NCBI GenBank assembly: GCA_002286855.1
Contig: NRSV01000098.1
Location: 1 to 64,000 of the forward strand
DNA length: 64,000 nucleotides
Source: Bipolaris cookei
Lineage: Eukaryota > Ascomycota > Dothideomycetes > Pleosporales > Pleosporaceae
Direction: 5' to 3'
This document shows positions 23,615 to 34,421 of the stretch, one piece after another. The notes below the pieces were generated by a model, which ran no database searches, had not been told where the DNA came from, and saw only the letters and a program-made list of their open reading frames with translations. Every line of letters begins with the position of its first letter. The stretch's first letter is position 1. The position numbers and the translations under genes are program-made.

Positions 23615-25024
23615 GGAAGGCGCCGAATTGAAGCCGTAGGAGTGTGCCCTGAGTGCAGTTCACGATAAACATGTCTTTAAGGCGTGGTAGGGGCCCCGTT
23701 CCTGAAGAGGGCTGGTGGCTGAAGATTGGCCTCAAAGCCTGGCATTTTTGTCTTGGGCAACGTCATACTGCGCCGGAACACAACAACCGCTCCTTTTGCT
23801 GCGTCTGGACACGCATTGTGCGCACGGGGAATGGCCAAAGGGGAGCGGACGCGATGTGAATCTGCTGGCGTTGCGCATGGGAACCTGGAGACTAGGAGAA
23901 GGAGCGGTCTTCGCAGGGACCAAGATGCAACGAGTCGAGGCGGACAGGTCTTGTCAGTCATTTGCAATCCACGGAGATGCAACCAGTTCGCTCGACTCGT
24001 GAATCCTTGGGACGATCATCTCGCTTGTTGGAAACAGGATGCCCATAGGCCGGTCCTGCGTACTGACGCTATCGCTTGGTGTGTCACGGGGCCTCGAGCT
24101 CCGCATTTACATCCCACTGGTGCAATACGGGGAAAAGCAAATATACTACCGTCGATGGCACATGTCGCAGTCTGGACGTCGATGGTGGGTTGCAGTCCCA
24201 ATTCGCAACGAAGCAGGAGACGCAGGGTCTGCTTAGTCTTATTGAATATGAGCAACGGTCAGCCTGCCTAGCGCATCACCTGGCCATAACGGCTGGTTAG
24301 AACTTGTTAGTCCGCTTTCCCCAACGCCACAGCACACACTCCAACGCCAACTAAATTGAGACATTGTTAGCCGAGTCCAGCACGAGTAGTTGCAGCCGGA
24401 TGACTACATTGCCTAAGAATCACTACTGCTGCTTTTGCTGAACACAGCTAGTATCTGCGGGAATTCAAGGTGTAGACTTTGCCTATTCTCTCAGACACAC
24501 ACTTCAACTATAGCTCCTCTCACGCTCAGCCCTTAGGCGAGCTACCCAAGAAGCAGAGCCCCAAAATGAAACTATCGTATTCCAAGCGCCTACGTTTTGG
24601 CGTCATACAGAGTATGGGAATCGCGAAACGTGGAAGGATCAACCCAGGTGGACGAGCATGTACCCCAGCAAAAACGGCGACTAGCGCTTAACGAGTGGTA
24701 GCACTGTGACTACAAGGGTGAATACTGTCATATCTGCCTCTGCTTGACGCTTCTGACATATATCTCGTTGTCTTGTTAGGGGAATACAGCTAAGCTCTTG
24801 GGCACTAACTAGCCAAGTCGGACAACACTAGATGCATAGTTTGTAGAAGATACTGAATTTATTGCCATGGATGATTTGTGGTCTGTTAATGGGCGCAGCC
24901 TAGGTGCTTTGAATATTATATTTGTGTTTGTTGCAGGCTGTCTCTACTCTTTATTTGTCTACCTCCACCTCAGTCCTCCTATCGCCACACCCTGTCTTAT
25001 CCTTCCACTCTTGGGGTATCACAT
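23615..25024. other. intergenic, no gene seen
   Basis: About 1.4 kb upstream of the DUF2985 gene and downstream of the small secreted protein gene. Several overlapping open frames of 60-180 codons lie at 23,650-24,300 on both strands, but none has a domain, plausible splice pattern or convincing start context. I treat the whole stretch as non-coding. Confidence 0.4.
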
Positions 25025-25234
25025 CTAGCAGTTGGGAATTTGGGTAATCTCGCCATCTTCGGACTTGACGCACATGCCGTGGTTCTGGCGGGTAGCGATT
25101 TCTATGCACCTCGTTAGCTTCTTTCTTTCTCATCTCTAAGGAATTGCACAAAGAGACGTACCCTCGCTAGCGATGGGAGCAGCAATGGCAAAAGCAGCCA
25201 TGGAAATGATGGTGGCGACAATGGTGAACTTCAT
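25025..25234 (-). CDS. small secreted protein, 49 residues, two cysteines
   Basis: Exons 25234-25162 and 25101-25025, with a 60-nt intron (GTACGT...GCATAG and a GCTAAC branch-like site), encode 49 residues. The N-terminus MKFTIVATIISMAAFAIAAP is a classic secretion signal, with likely cleavage after the AxA near residue 19. The mature peptide is about 30 residues and contains two cysteines, one in HGMCVKSEDGE and one as the final residue (QIPNC). I recognise no family. A spliced signal-peptide gene of this size isolated in about 3 kb of gene-poor DNA fits the profile of a fungal small secreted or effector-like protein, but nothing in the sequence shows its role. An upstream ATG in the leader (25321) is in the same frame and would add 29 residues before the signal. 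Confidence 0.65.
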
Positions 25235-26858
25235 TTTGAAAATAGTGTTTAGGTGATTATGGTTGGTTTGGAGAGTATTCGAATAGGGTAGCAGTCGCGG
25301 TAGTTCAAGGAAAAGTCGCACGGCGACAAAGAGTGAATATGAAGAAGAGAAATGCAGTTTGATGTTTTTGAGGCTGAAGAATAGAATACCTTAGGGCCTC
25401 GCTGGGGCGTTGCCTTATAAATGTCGACAAGACAAAGGTATGTACTCAATACAATGCCTTGCTTGTCTAGGATCACTGCTAATCACACATTACCCTCGTA
25501 CATTTCACTTGGTGCCTCAAATCAGACAGACTGAAACCGGATTCTAGATTTCCCTGGCACCATATTGGCAGTGTATGGGCGAATGCAGTGCCATCTGTCC
25601 TGCACGCCTGGCGGGTAGTGGAGCTCTTGTGTTCTGCGGGGTGGGCACGGTCGGGGATGCGAGCTGGCCATGTGTGTCAAGGCTGTCAGAGACGTGTCGA
25701 CAGTTTCCTGAATTGTAGACGACGCGCGTCTGACTGCACTGGACATTGTCGAAATGGTGGCACTGAGACATTTGAAGTTGTGTCACGCAGTGGTAGCCTT
25801 GCAGTGAGCTCTCTTTGCTCATCAACCCGACTCTCCGTCTCACACTCATCACCTCGAATTTCCATATCACGCACTACCACCTCGATTATACATATCCCTA
25901 TACTGGACATTACTTAACAAAGTTCTAGACCGGGTGCTGTTCAGCCAAGTTATCGCAATTGCTGGGCGGTTTGAGTGTGATGAAACAGTACTCAAACTTA
26001 ACCGAAACACGGAACATTATGTCCCTTGGCAACGATCCTAGAGGCGGCTATGCGATACAAACGAATCCTTAGGTGGCATGTATTATGGGCCTAATAATTC
26101 TCCGGATCAGGAATACGCGTAAGCTAGCGACGTCTTGTTGCGATGCAAGTATGAAGTATAGGTTCCAATGGTTCGAGTGTAGTGCCATGTTGGATCAGCT
26201 TTCGCTACTACTACTACGTACCTATGTACCTATGTACCTATCTAGCCGTTTTGGGGTCGGACTATTTTAACGTCAAGACACCCCGACTTGTGAATGTAGT
26301 CGCTCGTGGTTGCGACAAACACAAACTTGTAGAGTAGCCATCAGTATGTATGCTCCCAAGGACCGTTGAATGGACTTGCAGGACATCGCACCGCTCATCT
26401 GGCCACTTTGTGTACCTTTCGACATTAGCAATATTTTTACCTTTTTTCCAAGCCCTGACATGATGCGAGCTTTAGTGAGGAATTGATGGCTGTTTGCCTC
26501 CCAGACGTCCATACTTTTCATCGAGAGGGCCTGGATGCATGGCTCGATACAAACGTGAGGTGCTGGGTTGAGTCCAGAATACGGCAGGAGCAACGGTGAC
26601 ACCGCCATGCTTGCAGAGGGCAGTAAAGATGTTGAAGAGTTGGCTTCAGTCCAGAATCGACAGTTAGGCAGCCATATAGGCGTCGCCTGCATTGGCACCA
26701 TCTTTGGTGAAGGTGAGCTGTCCCAAATGATGTAAGTCAGGGTAGTGAGGGTGAGAGCTGGCCCCGCGGCAGCACCTGCCCGTCAATCACCACAATCACC
26801 TTTACCACAACCACTTTCCACAGTCTCACTCAACTGGCAATTGTGACCTGTCGAGAAA
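25235..26858. other. intergenic, no gene seen
   Basis: About 1.6 kb between divergent genes. It includes a short run of TACCTATG repeats near 26,216-26,245. A 142-codon frame on the minus strand (26273-26701) has no domain or signal and is not supported. Confidence 0.45.
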
Positions 26859-29023
26859 ATGGACCTATACGTCGCGCAACTCCCCGGGCTCTCTGTAGCC
26901 ACTCATCTATCAAGAGAGCTTACACAGGAAAACAACATGCCAGATGGCAGGAGCTGGCGCCTAGTTCATAGTAAACACCCCAAGAAGCAACTCAAGGCCT
27001 CTTCGCTCAGATCTGACGGCGACCGCTCCACAGCTACCGAAGATCAAGGTGATAGACCTCGTCAACCCAGCTGGCGAAAGACACTGCACAGCAGTAGACC
27101 ACAAACCCCGGTGAGTACCCTGACTGCAGGAACTGCAGTCGAAGACATCGAAGATGGGCGGGTTGAACGTTTGGAAATGCTGGCATCATATCGAGACTCC
27201 AAGCCAAAGCTCTCGCGATATACCTCACTTTTCTCCTCGTTTAAGGACACTACAAAAACGCCCGAGTTTTTAGAACCATGGGGTGAAGAGGCACCACGGC
27301 CATTCCAGGCCTACGTTGATCCACTACTTGTGACACAATCTGTTCGATTGCATATTGCCAACTCATCGTCTCCAATACCTACGGAGCATCACAGTGGTTT
27401 GCTTCGCGTATTTGAGGATTATCGAAAGGTTCGTGACCAGAAGGAGCGCCTAGAGATACTGCTTGAGGAGACGCTTCGGGATTGGTCACAAGCACAGGCA
27501 AATTGGTCGTATTCAGAAGATCGATACAATGCGGAGATACGCCGGCTCGAGCTACTTATAGCCCGCGGTACAAGTGGCATGACGGGGTCAGTATATGCAC
27601 TGCGCGCTGATCAGCTTGGTCTAATTACCGTAGACTTGTGCAAGCGCGCCAGGGAAGTGTTGTAGATCGTCAGCAGAAGCACAGAAAGACCAGCTCGCAC
27701 GACAGCTTCGCAGGAGGCTACAGGCTACTTCCCGAAGAAAAGCTTGACGCAGTAATCAATCGTTTGAGTGAGAAAGGCAAGTTGTAGATGATGGCTCACC
27801 GAGAGCTCAGAGTGAGTCTAACTCATCTAGTACTTCGTGGCCGACCAGTGTCCCCTTCCGGGAAGATGGTGGCATTGTATAAGCGATTCTCCGACAGTTC
27901 GGAATTGCTAGTTGGTACTCCTCCTGACTCCGAGAAAACTACGCTTTCACGCCAGGTTCAGAGTGAGCTGAACTTGACTACAATGCACAAGACTCGACCG
28001 CTGTCGTCCGTTACGGATTCTGCTTCCTCTGTCTTCTCAAGAGGATCTGGTGATGCACTATCAGACGAGACGTCAGTTCGTAATCAGGTGGACATGCAGC
28101 CAGCCACCGAATGTAATGCTTTCCTCGCTCTCCGTGAGCTTGGCACGCTTGTGGCAAGGCGACGAGGCTTACAGTCGGACAGCTTCAATCGCAAACTGAT
28201 GATGCTACTCTCACGGTCAAGGCTGGCAGAACCCTCTGTCGTGCTCGATGATGAAGCAGATGCAGACCCAATAGCTTTGCAAGATATCAACGTCAAGAAA
28301 CAGCCTTTGGAACAAGATGTGACACAGACGCACATCACAAGGAGGCTCCATTCGCATCCACATCTCAGTATGCAGCAAGGACATCATCGACAGTTCTCTT
28401 TTGAACTAGAAGCAGACGAGCTACAAGCCCTCTTTGAGGAAGTCACGTTAGATGATATCGATATCCACTATGAAGGGTCTGAGGACCCTGTCGCGCAGCT
28501 CTCCTCGCATGCCATACGCTACACACCCGTATCACGGTCAGAAAGGTCAAGACGGTCGACACAGAGCTTGAGCACAGGCTTTGGCAATGTGCCAAATAAC
28601 CCGAGCCCGGCCCCGAGCCTGAGTCATAGTCGTCAAGGAAGCTCGACATCAAGTCCAGAGTTGATGGACAGCAAGTACCAAGAGAGCCGTCGTGGCTCGC
28701 GATCCAGTGTGCTTACAGCGTTTCGTGAGGACGTGGGGGGTGGAAGGGTTCATCCACGGGTCTCGAGTAGGAACAGCTCCCTTCAGAGTTCGCGCACAGG
28801 GTTATCTTTGTCCGTCTCGAGAGATGACTCGAGTGGCACAAGACTCGACAGCGATTCCCATGCCGGAGCAGCAGCAAGGACACGGAAGGCCGGAGATCAT
28901 ACATCAAATGGCGAAACAAGTGGTTCCAAATCGACGATGATGCTTACACCGCCAACGCACAAGAGGCAAGGCTCGGGGGAAGGTGAGGATGAAGGGTCAG
29001 AGGACATGGAAGCAAGTGGATGA
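26859..29023 (+). CDS. unknown fungal coiled-coil protein (three exons, one GC-AG intron)
   Basis: My model joins 26859-27586, 27634-27776 and 27831-29023, giving about 687 residues. Intron 1 (47 nt) is GTCAGT...CGTAG with a CTAAT branch-like site and joins GTSGMTG to LVQARQGSVVDR. Intron 2 (54 nt) starts GCAAGT, the GC-AG donor consensus after AAG, has CTAAC before the CTAG acceptor, and joins NRLSEK to VLRGRPVSPSG. Without these splices the locus is interrupted by two stops. Residues 120-290 contain a compact conserved-looking segment (LEPWGEEAPRPFQAYVDPLL; VFEDYRKVRDQKERLEILLE, a likely coiled coil). The last 250 residues are Ser-rich and disordered. I recognise no named domain. It could be a signalling or polarity scaffold, but that is only an impression. 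Confidence 0.65.
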
Positions 29024-31719
29024 GGGGTTCTGCGTAATGGACAGCGGATGATGAGTGGTTTTATCCAGGCAGCTCAGTTTGGTATTGATTGGACGGTAGT
29101 ATAAGGTGGAGCGCTCAGGTTCGAGAGGATGCTGAAGTATGTCACACAGGAGGGGAGAGTTATTCAACATGGCTATCTTTTGCACTGCTCTATGATCTGC
29201 GTATCAATAAGCAATGGTTAGGACAGTATGAAACGAGGGGGATGGGGGGGATGGGGGGGGGGCGATGTTCTAGGCGTTTGACTGCCGGGCGGCTGTGGTC
29301 ACAGACCAAGAGGGTCTGGACGAGACGAAATGCAATCGGGGATGGGTAGTGAAATTACAAGTTGCTAGGTAAATAACCAATCTTATTCGCCGGACAAGTT
29401 AGCGAGATGAGTAAACCGTAGCCAAAGAGGGAAGGAAGTTGAGATCAGAAGGGGCGCGCGGGATTTACGTTTGACAACGTACTCGCGGTATGTTCCTGTG
29501 TATCATGTTTGCCCCGTACTATGACGGCGAGGCGTTTTTTTGGACATTGATGGAAATCTATGGCATCACAGTGGTACAGGAAAGGGAAAGACAGAGAGAT
29601 GAGAAATTTCTGGACTGTCCCCTTGTTATGGTGTGAGTGGCTAATGCATGCTTCAGGGGAGACACAGAGCCATTGAACACTGGACAAGACCGCGGCGCGG
29701 AATAGTTTGGTCCTTTCTTGACTCGGACTACTGACGGTGGATGAGCTCATGTAGTAACGTCCAGCCCTACGAAGAGTCCATCGTGTTCGCTCTTACGGTG
29801 CTGCAAGCATACGCGTTGCGACGGCATCGGCTTGTCTGGGCGGAAATGGATCGGCAAGTGTGGCGTTGAGTGTGGCGAATTGTGGCGAGTGTGGCGAGTA
29901 TTGGGTCTGTGCCACAGCGAGGTTTACGGGGTTGGGCTAATCAAAAGCATGCACATGCACGGCAGGGCGGGCTCGGGGAACATTGAGAAGGGATTGCAAT
30001 TGCGCCGCAGAGCAGCAGGCAGCGTAAGTGGTGGACTCGTCCCGTTGTCGATCGGCACCTGCAACAGTTGCCACAATTATTTTTGTGTGCATTGAGTCTA
30101 GAGATGGGGATTACCACGACTACTGCAGCTGCCGAATGACTACTGCTTGGGGCTCACGATTGGCCCGGTAGTGTTAGCATTGGATGCAATGACCAACCGG
30201 GACGGGCGGTGGGTGTAACCGCAGGAGAGAGTGACGTCTGATTGCTGGGATGGTAAGAATTTTTGACCCTCGCCGGCCTGGCAAGGGCCCAGGGAGCCAA
30301 AGGGCCGAGCGGCGGCGCGATGACGACATGGGAGGATGGCGGATGGGTTGACGATGGACGGTGCAGCTCTGGAGTCGGGCGAACGCCCACTAAGCACAGT
30401 CCTTAATCTCGGGTTGACAGGTGATGGGATAACGTTCAGCATTAAGGTCATTCCGAGTAGGCGGGTAGCGGGCAGGCAGCGAGGCTGGCTAAGGGCAAGC
30501 GAGAGGGCGCCAACGGCCAGCTGTGGGATTGGTGGGCAGTGGGCAGGCAGGGCGACGATGCGAATTGGCGGGGTGGAACCTCGTCTCCGATCCGGCGCGC
30601 AAACGCAGGGGAGCGTCGGCGGCAGCAATAGCAGCAGCAGCAGCAGCAAGTAATACATGGACAGGGTAAGACAAGCGGCAGAGATGTCGTCTGTCGCGTG
30701 GAATGGCAGCGAGTGCAGCGGACCAGGGCCGTCAGCGCAGCATCGGGAGACGAGTGGAAACGGGGCCCTGGCCGGCATATGTCATTTCGCATTGAGGAGC
30801 CAACGCACACGGTAGGCGCCATGCGATTGCCTGGCGACCAAGACGGCATAGCGCGCGAGCGGAGGGCTTCTGGACGAGCAAATTACGGCAATGCACACGG
30901 AAGGGCTGCTGAAGCCACCATGGGGGCCCCGTGCGCCGCGGGCTGGATGCTGGCTGGGTGCTGGCTGGCCGAGGGAGGAGGTAGTAGTATGGTATGGGTA
31001 TCCGACTGCAGTAAGTATGGACGGAGCCGTGTCGTCGGTCGAGGGCAGCAGGCAAGCAGCACGCCCGGCGGCCCTTGTGCGGGATGGCGACAGCTGCAGC
31101 GCAAATCGGGGCCGGATGCGGTGCAGCACGACTGGAGGGCGGCTCGCGTCTGCCGTAGGGCCGTGGCTGTGCAGGCGGCGGGCTCTGCTTGGGAGCAGCG
31201 TCTGTCGGCTGGGCCCATGTCGCGCCGCACAGTGGAGCAGCAGCTTCAGGCCTAGCAGCCAGCCAGGGCAGCGTTAGAACAGGCCGCAGGGACCATGTGA
31301 ATGTGTGGACGTGTGGACGTGTGGACGGGTGGATGTGTGGATGTGCATGTGTGTGTATGCCTAGACCCGATGCTCCACCCTTGCCCACGCGCGGCCCTCG
31401 AGCAATTCCGTCAAGGCCATGGTGGATGCGCAGGTCGCTAGCTAAAAAGACGTCTGACCACCGGCCCTGGACGTCGGCCTGTGGCTTGACTCTCCAGGCT
31501 CGCCTTTCTCGTGGCAGCTGCTCTGTTTCATCAACCCAAGATCCGCTTCCCACGCAGCTGCTGCTTCCCTCGCTCCCTCACCTCCCTCACCTTCTCCCTC
31601 CCAGCCTTCCAGCCTCCCAGCCTCAACTCCCCCCACCTGCGCCAACGCAAACACTGCCCGTCAACCAGATGCTCCCCGAATCTCCATCCTGCTAATCGCC
31701 CGAGTGAAAGCCCGATGCC
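29024..31719. other. long upstream region of the CP2-like gene, simple repeats
   Basis: About 2.7 kb without a supportable gene. It holds G runs near 29,240-29,265, a (GCA)n run near 30,630-30,652, GTGTGGACGT-type tandem units near 31,300-31,350, and a strongly pyrimidine-rich leader from about 31,540 to 31,640 just before the CP2-like start. Many overlapping open frames at 30,100-31,550 reflect high G+C rather than genes. Length and composition fit an extended promoter and 5' leader of a transcription-factor gene. Confidence 0.5.
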
Positions 31720-34421
31720 ATGTTTCGAAATCGGTACGTCACGCCCGCCATGCCCAAGCTCGCATGTGATTTGCGCGCGTCGCGTTCGAACGCTGCCTTT
31801 GCACCCCAAAACCCGCCTGCTGACTGCCCACCCCAGACTGAACAGCCAGAAGCCCGATGGGAAACTCCTAGAGGACTTCAAGGCAAACTTCCCCCACATC
31901 CAGCAGCGCTCCCATTCTCTCGCTGCGCCCCCAGGCCATTCGCTCGCCGATGTCTTGGACATTGCAAACCCCTCCCGGTACGTCTTCCCCGACATGGCAT
32001 TTCCGATCCGTCGGGATGCATTTGCACGCAACCACCGACATGTCAACCAAGTCATGCACCCACTGCTAACTTTTATGCCCTCTCCAGCCAGCCCGACAGC
32101 CACGAGGACATCAAGGACCAGGACCCGACCCCGCGCGGCAACAATGAGCCCTGGAGGTTTACGCCCTCGCTGCTTGACCCAAACAGCTTTGCCTTTACTT
32201 CGTTTGCAAACCAGCCGCCTGGCTACTACACCCCGACTCCGGGTGGCACCAACACGCTCTACCACAGCCAGGCTGGCGACCTGCACACGCCTGGCTTCAG
32301 CTTTGGCTTAGGTACCCCGCTGTCGCTGCCCACCTCGGAAGGCGGAGTCCACGCCGGCCAGATTGCACCTACTGCGCACTTGCACGGCTTCAACCACCAT
32401 GCGCTCGGCTCTCACCACTTTCAAAATGCCAATCCCTTTGGCATGCAGCCCCAGCATTCACAGTCGTTCGCGCCCCACCAATTCACCCACCAGCCCTCGG
32501 CCTTTGACCAGCGTCCTATGGCGCAAACTCATGAGAACTCTCCCATGGACAATGTGGTGCCAGAAGTCGAAATGCAAGAGCAATCGCCCCTCATAGGCTT
32601 CGCACCCCATTCATACAACAGCATAGCATCTGCAGTCGCATCTGCACCCCCACCACCCAATCAAAAGTGAGTTGCAAAACACGTGTCATTTGCGGAATAC
32701 CTACTAATTCGGATAGCTTCCGATACCACGTCACTCTGAATGCGCCAACAGCTATGGTCAAGCAGCCAGACGAGGTCCCAGTGACGTATCTAAACAAAGG
32801 ACAAGCTTACTCCATCTCCTTAGTCGATACGGCTCCACTCCAGGCCCCTTCGCCATCTCTCAAGTACAGGACCTTTATTCGCATTTCATTCGAGGACGAG
32901 CAACAGCGCCAGCGACCCGCGTCTTGCTGGCAACTATGGAAAGAAGGCCGAGGCACAAACGAAGCCCATCAGCGCGGTGGGCGCCTGCAAGCCGTTGAAT
33001 TTGTTGACCCAAGCCAAGTTGGCGGCGGCGAAGTCCAAGGCCGACCTAGGGTAGAACTGGAATCATCCTCGTTTGATGGCTTCGTGGTAACATGGACGCC
33101 CGTTCCCAACGCCTCGCCCGAGTGTTCCTTGGCTGTGCGCTTCAATTTCCTTTCTACCGACTTTAGCCATTCAAAAGGGGTTAAGGGCATCCCGGTTCGA
33201 CTTTGCGCAAAGACAGAGCTAATCACCGAGACTGCTGGATCATCGCCCCAGCGAACAGAAGCCGAGCTCTGCTACTGCAAGGTCAAGCTTTTCCGAGACC
33301 ACGGCGCTGAGCGGAAACTATCCAACGATGTTGCGCATGTCAAGAAGACGATTGACAAGCTCAAGCAGCAGATTGCGCAGGTCGAGTCTGGCATGAAAGA
33401 CTTTGGCAAGCGGAAGCGCAGTGGTTCAATTTCCAAAGGTACCATGAGCCAAAGACCCGGCAAGGTGCCCAAGCACAAGCGGACTTGGTCCATGTCTTCG
33501 ACAAGCGACAACCAAGGAGCTCGCGCGCCAGTTGAAGAAGATCTTCATATCAAACTGGCGTCTTTGCAGGACATGTTCAGCTCGACCAGACCCGTCAGCG
33601 TTCTCTATCTCAAAGGAGAAGCACAGGACGACCCAGATCTGCATCCAGTTGTCTTGGGCACATCGTCCCACGATCTCTCCAAGCTGGACACCAATGTGGA
33701 TGCACAAATGTGGGATGGACACGACCCACAGACATCGACTTCGTCCGTAGTATCCCCAACTCCCAGCTCACAATCTCTCCAGTCAGAGAAACGTCGCGCC
33801 TCTTCTTTCCAACGCCCGCAGCCCTTCCAACCGCCCTCGCGCATGTCTTCAAACGAGTGGCGAAGTCTTCCGCAAACCGCTACTGGCGATCTCAAGGGTA
33901 TGGTCAATATGCACGGAGGCGCAGACGTCCCAACCAAAGTCCAACGACCGTATTCCGACGATCATGCGCTTTCTGGGTGGATCGAAGCTCTTGGCGTTGA
34001 CCAGACGTACCAGCCGCCACCGGAGCCCTTGCTCAAGCCAGTTGCGTGCTTTTTCGTGCAGCCCAGGCTTGCCGGTCGCCAGCCAGAGGATAACTATTTC
34101 CGAGCTGTATACCTTATGGATCGCACTGTCAAGGAGCTTGTCACTGGCATTGCGATGAAGCTCAAGATTGAGCCTAGCAAGGTGACACGGACCATCCGCG
34201 TTAACCAGAAAGGACTACAAATCTTAATGGACGATGATGCAGTCAGCAAGATACCGGAGCAACAGGACATGACGGCTGAATTCCACGAAATCGGCACGCC
34301 TCCGGCGCATTCTATGAAGCGCGAGTGGGACGCCGGCCCTACAGACATTCAGGTCGATGGAGATATCAGCGTCACCGAAAACGTCCACTCGACTGGCTAC
34401 GAACTACGCCTTCTCTTCTAG
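31720..34421 (+). CDS. CP2/Grainyhead-family transcription factor
   Basis: Exons 31720-31733, 31837-31977, 32088-32666 and 32717-34421 encode about 812 residues. Exon 1 is only 14 nt (MFRNR). The N-terminal 240 residues are Pro/Gln/His-rich and likely disordered. The CP2 DNA-binding domain begins with FRYHVTLNAPTAMVKQPDEV at about 245 and runs to about 450, including SLKYRTFIRISFEDEQQ and SLAVRFNFLSTDFSHSKGVK. A C-terminal ubiquitin-like dimerization region ends near YFRAVYLMDRTVKELVTGIA. Fungal Grainyhead-like factors regulate cell-wall and conidial-separation genes; that role is inferred from the family. All four junctions keep frame with GT-AG ends. Confidence 0.9.

Noticed and set aside
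23726..24271. 181-codon plus-strand frame
   Set aside because: Overlapping frames on both strands, no domain and no spliced continuation; not supportable as a gene.
26273..26701. 142-codon minus-strand frame upstream of the coiled-coil gene
   Set aside because: No domain or signal peptide, and an isolated position with no usable promoter or splice evidence.
27568..27614. Alternative 47-nt intron for the coiled-coil gene (GTACAA...GATCAG)
   Set aside because: It keeps frame but has no spaced branch site; the 27587-27633 intron has a CTAAT site and a more natural joint.
30100..31550. Many overlapping 100-270 codon frames on both strands
   Set aside because: They reflect G+C-rich sequence with few stops; none has a domain, and they overlap on opposite strands.
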